Below are positions 18,395-26,699 of a stretch of 64,000 nucleotides of DNA, piece by piece. The position numbers and the translations under genes are program-made. The notes below the pieces were generated by a model that saw only the letters and a list, made by a program, of their open reading frames with translations, did not search any database and had not been told where the DNA came from. Source of the stretch: Methyloterricola oryzae (GTDB lineage Bacteria; Pseudomonadota; Gammaproteobacteria; Methylococcales; Methylococcaceae); NCBI RefSeq assembly GCF_000934725.1, contig NZ_JYNS01000001.1, positions 822,073-886,072 on the forward strand, in the 5' to 3' direction. Within the stretch, counting starts at the first letter, position 1; each line of letters starts with the position of its first letter.

Positions 18395-19552
18395 TCAGGC
18401 CGCGCCCGTGCGGTCGCGCAAGGCCAGGGCGATGAGGGGAAACAGCAGCACCGAGGCGATGCCGGCGCTGACCAGGGCCGCGGCGTTTTCCGGCAGCATG
18501 CGCCCGGTGGCCACGCCCAGGCTGGTGATGACGACGATCAGCGGCAAGGAAGTGGACGACAACAAGGCCAGCCTGAGGCGTCCCCGGCGATCCAGATCGC
18601 TCCGGTAAAGCAGGGCCGGAGCCCCTCGCACCAGCAGCAGAAGCGCCAGGAACAGAGGCACGCGCACCAGCGTGGAGGGGCTGGCCGTCATGGCGTCGAT
18701 ATCCACCTGGGTACCGCTGCAGACGAAGAAGATGGGGATCAGGAAGCCGAAGCCGAGCGCGTCCAGCTTGTGCCGGAAGGGCTCGCCCTCGGGACCCCGG
18801 GCCACCAAGCCCACCAGGCTGCCGGCGGCGAAAGCGCCCAGCAGCAGATCGACGCCCAGCCACTCGGCCAGGGTCACCATGCTTCCCAGGAGAAACATGG
18901 CGATGCGCACCGGCAACTGGCTGGTGGCGTGCAGCGAGCGGGCCAGCACTTCGATGACGTGGGGCGGGCGCAGCTTCATGGCCAGGGCGGCGCAGGCCAG
19001 GGCGATCAGCACGAACAGGGCCAATAGCCCCGATTGCGTGGCCAGTTCCTCATGGCCGGCGGAAATCAGGGTGAACAGCACGATGGGGCCGAACTCACCG
19101 ACCGCCCCCGCGCCCAGCACCAGGCGTCCGAAATCGCTGTCCAGCTCGCCCGCATCGCGCATGATGGGAATCAGGGTGCCAATGGCGGTGGTACTGAGGG
19201 CGACAGCCACCAGCAGGGGATCGGACACCACACCCAAAGTTTGCAGGGCGAACGTCAAAGCCACGCCCAGGAGGATTGAAATCAGCCAGCCGACGCCCGC
19301 CAGGTTCAGGGCGCGGCCGCGCAACAGGGCGAAGTCGATCTCCATGCCGGCCATCAGGAACAGGAAGGAGAGCCCCAGGGCGGACAGGGTGCGGATGCCG
19401 TCGGTCATGTGCACCCAGCCCAGGCCGTGCGGCCCCACCAGCATGCCGAGCAGCAGTTCCAGCACCACCAGGGGCAGGCGCAGCCGCAGTTCGTTGAATA
19501 CCGGCGCGATGGCAGCGCACAGCAGGATCACCAGCAAGGGATGTTCGCTCAT
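18395..19552 (-). CDS. CPA2-family cation/proton antiporter (KefB/GerN-like), membrane part only
   Basis: A 385-residue membrane protein with about 12 hydrophobic helices. FLMAGMEIDF, the LSTTAIGTLIPI helix and FGFLIPIFFVCSGTQVD are conserved in CPA2 monovalent cation:proton antiporters. It lacks the C-terminal TrkA-N regulatory domain found in KefB and KefC. The start at 19552 was chosen because the family begins directly with the first helix and because it leaves 14 bases after the DUF389 gene. These two genes are probably co-transcribed. The ion is not identifiable. Confidence 0.8.
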   Translation of the reverse strand: MSEHPLLVILLCAAIAPVFNELRLRLPLVVLELLLGMLVGPHGLGWVHMTDGIRTLSALGLSFLFLMAGMEIDFALLRGRALNLAGVGWLISILLGVALTFALQTLGVVSDPLLVAVALSTTAIGTLIPIMRDAGELDSDFGRLVLGAGAVGEFGPIVLFTLISAGHEELATQSGLLALFVLIALACAALAMKLRPPHVIEVLARSLHATSQLPVRIAMFLLGSMVTLAEWLGVDLLLGAFAAGSLVGLVARGPEGEPFRHKLDALGFGFLIPIFFVCSGTQVDIDAMTASPSTLVRVPLFLALLLLVRGAPALLYRSDLDRRGRLRLALLSSTSLPLIVVITSLGVATGRMLPENAAALVSAGIASVLLFPLIALALRDRTGAA

Positions 19553-19566
19553 CGCCGTCCCGACCT

Positions 19567-21273
19567 TCAGTCTCCCAGGGGTTCGTAGCGCTCGTCCGTC
19601 ACCTTCAGCTCGGTGCGCGCCCACACCGAGAGGCGCACCGGCTGGCCCAGTTCCTTCGCGCTGCGCTGCTCGATGTCGCGTACCTCCATAGGCGTGAGCA
19701 CCCGTGGCCCCACCACTTCGGCGCGCACGTCCCAGCCGTTATCGCGTTTCACCGCGTCCACCGCCGGGGCAAACAGATGCGGCAGCGCCTCGATTCGATC
19801 GCGCACCGCCTTCTCCGCGGCGTCACGGGCCTGCGCCTCGACGGCGTCGGCGTCCACCAGATGGGCTTCGCCGAACAGGATGCGGCCCTTGGAGGTCATG
19901 TCCACGGATGCGGTCCTTCGCAGGACCAGCCGCAGACTGGGCTCCTGCAGGCGTTCCCGAAGGCGCGCCTCGAAGCGCCTCACCTCTTCGGCGGTGGGCG
20001 TACGCGGGCTCTCGATGGCGATCACGATAACGGGCCCGGCTGGCAGTTTCACCAGGTCCACGTCCTTCAGCACCAGTTCCGGGCGCTTGCCGGCCGTTTC
20101 CCGCGCTACCTGCTCGGCCTGCTGCAGCAGCCGCATGGTGGGCGACAAGGGCGCCTCGGCGACCCGCCCGTTCAGGCTGAGATAGGGGCGCACGTTGGTG
20201 GACCCGGTGGCGGACACATCGGCGGTGAGCACGCAGCGCATGAACAACTGCACCGGCTCGCCCAGGCGTTCGCTCAGGGCGTCCTGAATAACTTTGACCG
20301 TTTCCGGCGACATCACCCGCGGCGCGCGTATGGTGGAGAGGACGTCGACGCCATTGGGGCCGCGGCTGAAATCGACGCTGACCAGGGCGGTGTTGGGCTG
20401 CTCCGAGAGGCCCTGATCCAGAACCGTGTGGATGGCGCGCTCGGTGCGCAGCTTGTGCACCAGGTTCGCCAGATGATTGCTGAGCAGCACCGTCACCAGC
20501 AGCAGGCCGATGCCGGCCGCGGCAAAGCGCCGCGCCAGGCCGGTAATGGAACCGATTTCCGCCCGCGTCACAAAGCCGGCAACGATGAAGAGCACCGCCG
20601 CCACCGCCAGGATGGCCAGGACGTTGGCAAAGAACAACAGCAGGGCGCCGAAGGCCCCGGCATAGGCGCCGCTGGCGAGGCACAAGCCAATCGCGGCGAT
20701 GGGCGGATTGAGGGCCGTGGCGATGGCGACGCCCGGCAAGGCGGGACTGACCCGTTCGTCGATCATGGCCAGCACCCCCGCGAACCCGGCAAGCGCGGCG
20801 ACCAGCAGGTCGATGAGGGTGGGGCGGGTCTGCGCCAGCAGCACCGGCGAGGGATCGCCGATGAAGGGAAGCAGGCCGAGCAGATAACACAGGGCACCGC
20901 CCAGGATCGCGCCGCCGAATTCGGCCATGAGGGCCTTGCGCAGCAGTTTCAGATCGCCGCGCATCAGCCCCAGGGACACGCCGAAAATGGGCGTCATCAA
21001 GGGGGCCACCACGTTGGCTCCGATGAGGGTCGCATCGCTGTCGACGATGAGAGCAAAGCCCGCGATCAGCTCGGAGATGCCCAGGAGCACATAGTAGACG
21101 GTGGTCGGGCTGGAGCCTTCGTCGATGTCGCGCAGCACCGCCTCTCGGCGCGCCGGCGTCACCGAGCCGATGTCGGCGATGGCGCGCGCCCAGGAGGCCG
21201 GCCACCAGTCGCGCTCGCGCAGTCGCGGCGTCTGCCGGTCAGGCGTCTTGGAGGTGGCTTCGTCCTTGTCCAT
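19567..21273 (-). CDS. DUF389 membrane protein with two C-terminal repeat domains
   Basis: A 568-residue protein. Residues 55-290 form the DUF389 membrane block, with LLGISELIAGFALIVDSDA, APLMTPIFG and VAIATALNPPIAAIG. The soluble C-terminal half holds at least two similar alpha/beta units, seen in the repeated phrases PRVMSPETVKVIQDAL, PRTPTAEEVRRFEARL and PRVLTPMEVRDIEQRS, each followed by a strand with a Val/Arg-rich pattern, like BON-type domains. The function of DUF389 proteins is not settled. It sits between the SH3 lipoprotein gene and the antiporter in one minus-strand run. Confidence 0.75.
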   Translation of the reverse strand: MDKDEATSKTPDRQTPRLRERDWWPASWARAIADIGSVTPARREAVLRDIDEGSSPTTVYYVLLGISELIAGFALIVDSDATLIGANVVAPLMTPIFGVSLGLMRGDLKLLRKALMAEFGGAILGGALCYLLGLLPFIGDPSPVLLAQTRPTLIDLLVAALAGFAGVLAMIDERVSPALPGVAIATALNPPIAAIGLCLASGAYAGAFGALLLFFANVLAILAVAAVLFIVAGFVTRAEIGSITGLARRFAAAGIGLLLVTVLLSNHLANLVHKLRTERAIHTVLDQGLSEQPNTALVSVDFSRGPNGVDVLSTIRAPRVMSPETVKVIQDALSERLGEPVQLFMRCVLTADVSATGSTNVRPYLSLNGRVAEAPLSPTMRLLQQAEQVARETAGKRPELVLKDVDLVKLPAGPVIVIAIESPRTPTAEEVRRFEARLRERLQEPSLRLVLRRTASVDMTSKGRILFGEAHLVDADAVEAQARDAAEKAVRDRIEALPHLFAPAVDAVKRDNGWDVRAEVVGPRVLTPMEVRDIEQRSAKELGQPVRLSVWARTELKVTDERYEPLGD

Positions 21274-21292
21274 CGGCCCCGATCCGGGCCGT

Positions 21293-21892
21293 TCAGAAGG
21301 GGTTGAACATTTCCGGCCGCGCCTTGGCCGGCTTGGCTGGGGACGCAGTGGGCGGAGGCTCGCTGACCGGCACCACGGCCGCCGGCTCCGGTGTGGCGGC
21401 TGGCTCGACTGGTGCTGGCGTCGCGGCCGGCGGGGGTGCGGTTTCAGTCACCACCGGGGCGGGAGGTGGGGACGCGGCGGGTTCCTCTGCCTTGACGGGC
21501 TCCGGGCCTGGACTGGGCGCAGCCGCCTTGGAATCGGGTTGCGGCGCCGGCTTGCGCGTCGGTACTCGCCAGATGAGCTGGGCATTGTCCACCCAGCCCT
21601 GCACCGCGCCGCTCTGGGAACTGATAAAGGCAAAACCGCGTTCCAGGCGAGTGCGGATCACTCTCTCGTATTGGTCCAGGCGTCCAATGGTCTTGGACGA
21701 CGCGGAGGCTTCGCTATGCACGGCCAAGCCGGCGCTGGAGGCATAGTAGATCTGTCCACCGGATGTCTGCGGTGCTTCGGAATCCGTGGGCGGGCTCTCG
21801 TGGAGCCAGGATTTCATGGTTTGGCGAACGCTGCTGCAGCCGCCCACCACGAGAATCAACAGCACACAGAAAAGCAGTCGCGGGAGCGCCAT
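21293..21892 (-). CDS. lipoprotein with bacterial SH3 domain and Pro/Ala-rich tail
   Basis: A 199-residue protein. The first 19 residues form a lipoprotein signal ending in LVVGGC, with Cys19 as the lipid site. Residues 46-110 resemble an SH3b domain (YYASSAGLAVHSEASASSKT through GWVDNAQLIWRV), which typically binds peptidoglycan or its peptides. The last 90 residues are almost all Pro, Ala, Val and Glu, a flexible spacer. AAGGA precedes the ATG. It probably links the outer membrane to the wall or serves as a wall sensor; no enzymatic part is present. Confidence 0.7.
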   Translation of the reverse strand: MALPRLLFCVLLILVVGGCSSVRQTMKSWLHESPPTDSEAPQTSGGQIYYASSAGLAVHSEASASSKTIGRLDQYERVIRTRLERGFAFISSQSGAVQGWVDNAQLIWRVPTRKPAPQPDSKAAAPSPGPEPVKAEEPAASPPPAPVVTETAPPPAATPAPVEPAATPEPAAVVPVSEPPPTASPAKPAKARPEMFNPF

Positions 21893-21957
21893 CCGGAAAG
21901 GTCCTTGTGGTGAGCGGGGAGATCGATGTTTCGCCGCCTTTTCAGGCGCTTACAGGA

Positions 21958-21986
21958 AGAATGAACGTGCACCGGAAACGTGTCAA
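21958..21986 (-). promoter_or_regulatory. sigma-70-like promoter for the SH3 lipoprotein gene
   Basis: On the minus strand a perfect TTGACA (21986-21981) is followed after 17 bases by CATTCT (21963-21958), a weak -10. It lies about 65 bases upstream of the lipoprotein start and could drive the lipoprotein-DUF389-antiporter run. Confidence 0.4.
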
Positions 21987-22015
21987 GGGGCCAGGACAAA
22001 CCGCCTGGAAGCACG

Positions 22016-25000
22016 TCACGCAGCCGCCCCATCATCCAGGCAAAGCAGGGATGCGTTGCCCCCGGCGGCGGTGGTATCGGTGCTGATGCAGCGCTCCAAG
22101 GCGAAGCGGTGCAAGTAATGAGGCCCGCCCGCCTTGGGCCCCGTGCCGGACAGGCCCTCGCCGCCAAAGGGCTGCGTCCCGACCACGGCGCCGATCATGC
22201 TGCGGTTAACGTAGGCATTGCCCACCCGCGCCCGGCTCAGGATGCGCTGCACGGTGCTTCCCACGCGGCTGTGTATCCCCAGAGTGAGTCCGTAGCCGGT
22301 CGCGTTCACCGCGTCGATGACCGCGTCCAGGTCTTCGCCGCGCCAGCGGATCAGGTGCAGCACCGGGCCGAACACCTCCCCGTCGAGTCGGTCCAACCTG
22401 TCGATCTCATAAGCACAAGGCGCGAAGTAGCTACCCGCCGCGCAAGCCGGCGGCAGCGCGCAGCGGTGGATCAGGCGGCCCACGCGATCCAGATAGTCCG
22501 TATGCGCACCGAGCGCGCGGCATGCCTCCGCCTCGATCACAGGCCCTATATCCGTGGCAGGGTCCGCCGGATCACCGATGGCCAGTTCCCGCATGGCACC
22601 CGCCAGCATGGCGATCAGCGCCTCGGCTATCTCCTCCTGCACGAACAGCACGCGCAGGGCCGAACAGCGCTGGCCGGCGCTGTTGAAGGCGGAGCGCAGC
22701 ACATCGCGCACCACCTGTTCGATGAGCGCGGAGGAATCCACGATCATGGCGTTCATTCCCCCGGTCTCGGCGATCAGGGGCACGATGGGCCCCTCCTTGG
22801 CCGCCAGGCTGCGGGCAATGTGGCGGGCCGCCTCCACCGAGCCGGTGAAAGCCACGCCAGCGCAGCGCGGATCGGCAACCAGCTGGGCCCCGACCGTCCC
22901 ATCGCCCGGCAACAGGTTCAATGCGGCGCCCGGCACCCCGGCCGCGTGCAGCAGCCTGACGGCTTCGAAGGCCACCAGCGGCGTCTGCTCCGCCGGCTTG
23001 GCGGCTACCGTGTTGCCCGCCGCGAGGGCCGCGGCGACCTGGCCAACGAAGATGGCCAAGGGAAAGTTCCAGGGACTGATGCAGACGAAGACGCCGCGCC
23101 CGTGCCACGCAAGCGTGTTGATCTCGCCGGCGGGGCCGGGGAGGGTCAAGGGCGCGCCGAACAGTTCCCGGCCACGGGCGGCGTAATAGCGCAGGAAGTC
23201 CACCGCCTCGCGAACCTCGGACACCGCATCGGCCAGGGTCCTGCCGCCCTCACGCGCAATCAACCCGGCGAATTCCGGAGTTCTTGCTTCAAGCCCATCG
23301 GCGGCCCGCTCCAGCACTTGGGCGCGCTGCGCAGGCGGCGTGGCGCTCCAGCCGGCAAAGGCCGCCGCCGCCCGTGACATGGCCTGTTCGATATCGGTGA
23401 CGCCGGCATCGGCAACGCTCCCCAGCACCCGCCCACGGTCCGCCGGCACCCTGAGCTCGATGGCCCCCTGCCCTGCGTTTTCCGACCCATCCACCAGGGG
23501 ACAGGCGTTCACCACGACGCCGCCACGCGCAGCCTTGGACACCGCGGCCAGGGTCGGGCCGTCGTTCAGGTCGAGGCCGGCGCTGTTGCGGCGGTCCGGC
23601 GAGTATAGATCGCGCGGCAAGGGAATTCGGGGGTGCCGTTTGGGCTCGGCAGCGGCGAGGGACTCCACCGGATCGGCCAGGAGTTGCGTCAGCGGCACAT
23701 GGGCATCGGAGAGCCGATTGACGAAGGAGGAATTGGCGCCGTTTTCCAGCAACCGCCGCACGAGGTAGGCCAGCAAGTCGGCATGCCCGCCCACCGGGGC
23801 GTACACCCGGCAGGGCAAACCCAGGGTTCCGGGGGGCGCAATCTGCTCGTACAGGTCCTCGCCCATGCCGTGCAGGCGCTGGAATTCGAAGTCCCGGCTG
23901 CCGCCCGCCAGCTCCAGCACGGTGGCGGCGGTCAGCGCGTTGTGAGTGGCAAAGGCCGGATAGAAGGCCATCGGTTCCGCCAGCAGACGCTTGGCGCAGG
24001 CGATATAGGAGGCGTCCGTCGCCTGCTTGCGGGTGAAGACGGGGTAGCCGGCCAGGCCGCGTTCCTGGGCCAGCTTGATCTCGCTGTCCCAATAGGCGCC
24101 TTTCACCAGGCGCAGGGGAATGCGCCGGCCGGTTTCACGGGCCAGTTGGGCCAGCCAGCCGATCACCGCGAGGGCACGCTTCTGATAGGCCTGTACCGCC
24201 AGCCCCAGGCCGTTCCAACCCGAAAGCTCCAGAGCCGCCGCCAGGCGCTGAAACACGTCCAAGGACAATTCCAGCCGGTCGGATTCCTCGGCATCCAGGG
24301 TCAAGCCGATGCCCGACGCCCGCGCGGAAGTCGCCAGATCCAGCAGCCGTGGCGGCAGTTCGCGCAGTACCCGCTCGCGCTGGCTGAACTCGTAACGCGG
24401 ATGCAGGGCCGAGAGCTTGACGGACAGGCTTGGCGCCGCGAACAGGTCCCGACCCCGACTGACTGCGCCGATGGCCTGCACGGCGGACAGATAGGCTTCG
24501 AAGTAACGCCTGGCATCGGCCGCGGTGCGGGCGGATTCGCCGAGCATGTCGAAGGAATGGCGGTAGCCCCGCTCCTCCGCCGGCTCCGCGCGGCTTAGGG
24601 CCTCGCCGATCGTGCGGCCCAGGATGAAGGCGTCCCCCAGCAGGTACATGGCCTGCTTGAGGGCGGCGCGGATCAGCGGCTCGCCGGATCGGGCGGCGAA
24701 AGACGTGAGAGTTCCCGCCAGCCCCAGTTGCTGTTCCGGCGCCAGCAAGCGCCCGGTGAACATCAGCGCCCAGGTGGAGGCGTTGACCAGCAGGCTGTCG
24801 GAATGCCCCAGATGCTTTTCCCAATCGGGCGTCCCCAGCCGGTCCTGGATCAAGCGATCCGCGGTTGCGTCGTCGGGGATGCGCACAAGCGCCTCGGCCA
24901 GGCACATGAGGGCCACGCCCTCGGGCGAACTCAAGGCATATTCGTGCAGAAAGGCGTCCAGGGTCCCGGCGCGGCGGTGCTGGCGGCGCATATGCTCGAC

Positions 25001-25141
25001 CCAGCGGGTCGCAACAGTGGCGATCCTTTCGCGCTGCGCGCCGCTCAGCCGCGCTCGCTGAATCAGATCAGCGCAAGCACTTTCCTCGTCGCGCAAACCG
25101 GCGACACGGATTTCCGCGCGCAACTGTTCCAGTGACGACAT
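22016..25141 (-). CDS. putA: bifunctional proline dehydrogenase / glutamate semialdehyde dehydrogenase PutA
   Basis: PutA oxidises proline to glutamate in two steps, passing electrons first to quinone through FAD and then to NAD. The 1,041-residue protein has the proline dehydrogenase barrel (LVKGAYWDSEIK, YPAFATHNALTAATVLELA, QRLHGMGEDLYEQI) in residues 70-480 and an aldehyde dehydrogenase from about 530, with the catalytic Cys in SAGQRCSALR and ETGGMNAMIVD. It starts at the alpha-domain and lacks the N-terminal ribbon-helix-helix DNA-binding domain of Escherichia coli PutA, so it should not repress its own gene. No proline permease or regulator gene lies nearby. Confidence 0.95.
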   Translation of the reverse strand: MSSLEQLRAEIRVAGLRDEESACADLIQRARLSGAQRERIATVATRWVEHMRRQHRRAGTLDAFLHEYALSSPEGVALMCLAEALVRIPDDATADRLIQDRLGTPDWEKHLGHSDSLLVNASTWALMFTGRLLAPEQQLGLAGTLTSFAARSGEPLIRAALKQAMYLLGDAFILGRTIGEALSRAEPAEERGYRHSFDMLGESARTAADARRYFEAYLSAVQAIGAVSRGRDLFAAPSLSVKLSALHPRYEFSQRERVLRELPPRLLDLATSARASGIGLTLDAEESDRLELSLDVFQRLAAALELSGWNGLGLAVQAYQKRALAVIGWLAQLARETGRRIPLRLVKGAYWDSEIKLAQERGLAGYPVFTRKQATDASYIACAKRLLAEPMAFYPAFATHNALTAATVLELAGGSRDFEFQRLHGMGEDLYEQIAPPGTLGLPCRVYAPVGGHADLLAYLVRRLLENGANSSFVNRLSDAHVPLTQLLADPVESLAAAEPKRHPRIPLPRDLYSPDRRNSAGLDLNDGPTLAAVSKAARGGVVVNACPLVDGSENAGQGAIELRVPADRGRVLGSVADAGVTDIEQAMSRAAAAFAGWSATPPAQRAQVLERAADGLEARTPEFAGLIAREGGRTLADAVSEVREAVDFLRYYAARGRELFGAPLTLPGPAGEINTLAWHGRGVFVCISPWNFPLAIFVGQVAAALAAGNTVAAKPAEQTPLVAFEAVRLLHAAGVPGAALNLLPGDGTVGAQLVADPRCAGVAFTGSVEAARHIARSLAAKEGPIVPLIAETGGMNAMIVDSSALIEQVVRDVLRSAFNSAGQRCSALRVLFVQEEIAEALIAMLAGAMRELAIGDPADPATDIGPVIEAEACRALGAHTDYLDRVGRLIHRCALPPACAAGSYFAPCAYEIDRLDRLDGEVFGPVLHLIRWRGEDLDAVIDAVNATGYGLTLGIHSRVGSTVQRILSRARVGNAYVNRSMIGAVVGTQPFGGEGLSGTGPKAGGPHYLHRFALERCISTDTTAAGGNASLLCLDDGAAA

Positions 25142-25252
25142 TCGCCCTCCTGCCCTGCGATACCATAAAGACGCGGACTAGCGGAAGAAGTTCGAGATTC
25201 ACACGGCGCGCGCCACCCGACCGCTTGTCGTCGGCGGTTGCCGAGCCCGAAT

Positions 25253-26641
25253 TCAGGAGCTGACTGTCGCGGCCTGGCCGTTCAACCGGTAGCACGGCGT
25301 GTATTCGTGCCCCGGCAGCTTCATGCGGCCCTGCTCCACAAAGGCGGCGAGCAATTCGTCCAGCCGCTTGAGGATAGCGCTGTCGCCCCTCAACTCGAAG
25401 GGACCGTGCTGCTCGATGGCGCGTATGCCCTCGGCCTTCACATTGCCTGCCACGATGCCGGAGAAGGCGCGCCGCAGGTTCGCTGCCAGGCTATGAGGCG
25501 GCTGATCACGGCGTAGTTCCAGATTGGCCATGTTCTCGTGACTAGGCTCGAAGGGCATCTGGAAGGCGCGCTCCACCTTGAGCAGCCAGTTGAAATAAAA
25601 GGCGTCGTGGTGGAGCTTGCGGAATTGGCACACCGACTCGATGCCCTCCGCCATCTCCTGGGCCACTTTTTGGGGATCGTCGATGATGATGCGGTAGTGC
25701 TGGCGCACCTGATGACCGATGGTCTCGCACAGGAAGGTATCGATCAGCCCGAAATACGCTGCCGAGCTGGCGGGCCCCGTGAGGATCACCGGAAACGGCA
25801 GGTATTTGTTCTCGGGATGCAGCAGCAAGCCCATCAGGTAGAAGATTTCTTCCGCCGTGCCCACGCCCCCCGGGAATACGACGATGCCATGCCCCAGCCG
25901 CACGAAGGCTTCCAGCCGCTTTTCGATGTCCGGCAGGATCACCAGTTCGTTGACGATGGGATTGGGCGGCTCCGCCGCGATGATGCTGGGCTCGGTCAGG
26001 CCGATGTAGCGGGCGTCGCCGATGCGCTGCTTGGCATGGGCGATGGTGGCGCCTTTCATCGGCCCCTTCATGGCGCCGGGACCGCAGCCGGTGCAGATGT
26101 CGAGCCCGCGCAGGCCCAGCTCGTGGCCGACCTCCTTGGTGTACTCGTATTCCTCGCGGCCGATGGAGTGTCCGCCCCAGCATACGACGAGGCGGGGCGG
26201 ACGCTGGGGGATCAGACAGCCGGCGTTGCGCAGGATATGGAACACCGCATTGCTGATGTCCTCCGAGCGGTTCAGATCGAAGGCGGGATTGGTGACGATC
26301 TCCGAATTGGTATAGACGATGTCCCGCAGCACGGCGAACAGGTGCTCGCGGATGCCGCGGATCATCTCGCCATCGACGAAGGCGGAACTGGGCGCGTTCA
26401 GCAGTTCCAGCTTGATGCCGCGCTCCTGCTGCAGAACCCGGGCATCGAAGCTGCGGTATTGCTCCAGAACCACACGGCCGTCGTCCACGTCGCTGCCGCA
26501 GTTGAGTACCGCCAGGGAACACAGCCGGTAGATCTCGTGCAGTCCGCTGGCGCTGGTGTCCAGCAGCTTGGCGATCTCGATCTTGGAAAGGATTTCGAGG
26601 CTGCCTTCCGGGTGAATATGGGCGTTGATCCTGTGCGACAT
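25253..26641 (-). CDS. ppnN: pyrimidine/purine nucleotide 5'-monophosphate nucleosidase PpnN
   Basis: PpnN (YgdH) cleaves nucleoside monophosphates into base and ribose 5-phosphate and is controlled by (p)ppGpp in Escherichia coli. The 462-residue protein has the family length. The LOG-type active site appears in CTGCGPGAMKGPMKGA and FPGGVGTAEEIFYLMG. The N-terminal domain (INAHIHPEGSLEILSKIEIA) and the C-terminal YHAxxF-like region (LHHDAFYFNWLL) are also as in PpnN rather than in the shorter LOG cytokinin enzymes. It stands alone between putA and mdoH. Confidence 0.92.
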   Translation of the reverse strand: MSHRINAHIHPEGSLEILSKIEIAKLLDTSASGLHEIYRLCSLAVLNCGSDVDDGRVVLEQYRSFDARVLQQERGIKLELLNAPSSAFVDGEMIRGIREHLFAVLRDIVYTNSEIVTNPAFDLNRSEDISNAVFHILRNAGCLIPQRPPRLVVCWGGHSIGREEYEYTKEVGHELGLRGLDICTGCGPGAMKGPMKGATIAHAKQRIGDARYIGLTEPSIIAAEPPNPIVNELVILPDIEKRLEAFVRLGHGIVVFPGGVGTAEEIFYLMGLLLHPENKYLPFPVILTGPASSAAYFGLIDTFLCETIGHQVRQHYRIIIDDPQKVAQEMAEGIESVCQFRKLHHDAFYFNWLLKVERAFQMPFEPSHENMANLELRRDQPPHSLAANLRRAFSGIVAGNVKAEGIRAIEQHGPFELRGDSAILKRLDELLAAFVEQGRMKLPGHEYTPCYRLNGQAATVSS

Positions 26642-26699
26642 CGATCCTGGGCGGGTGACTTGAAGTGGGCTGTAGCGTCGAGCGAAGCAGGCAGACCGC

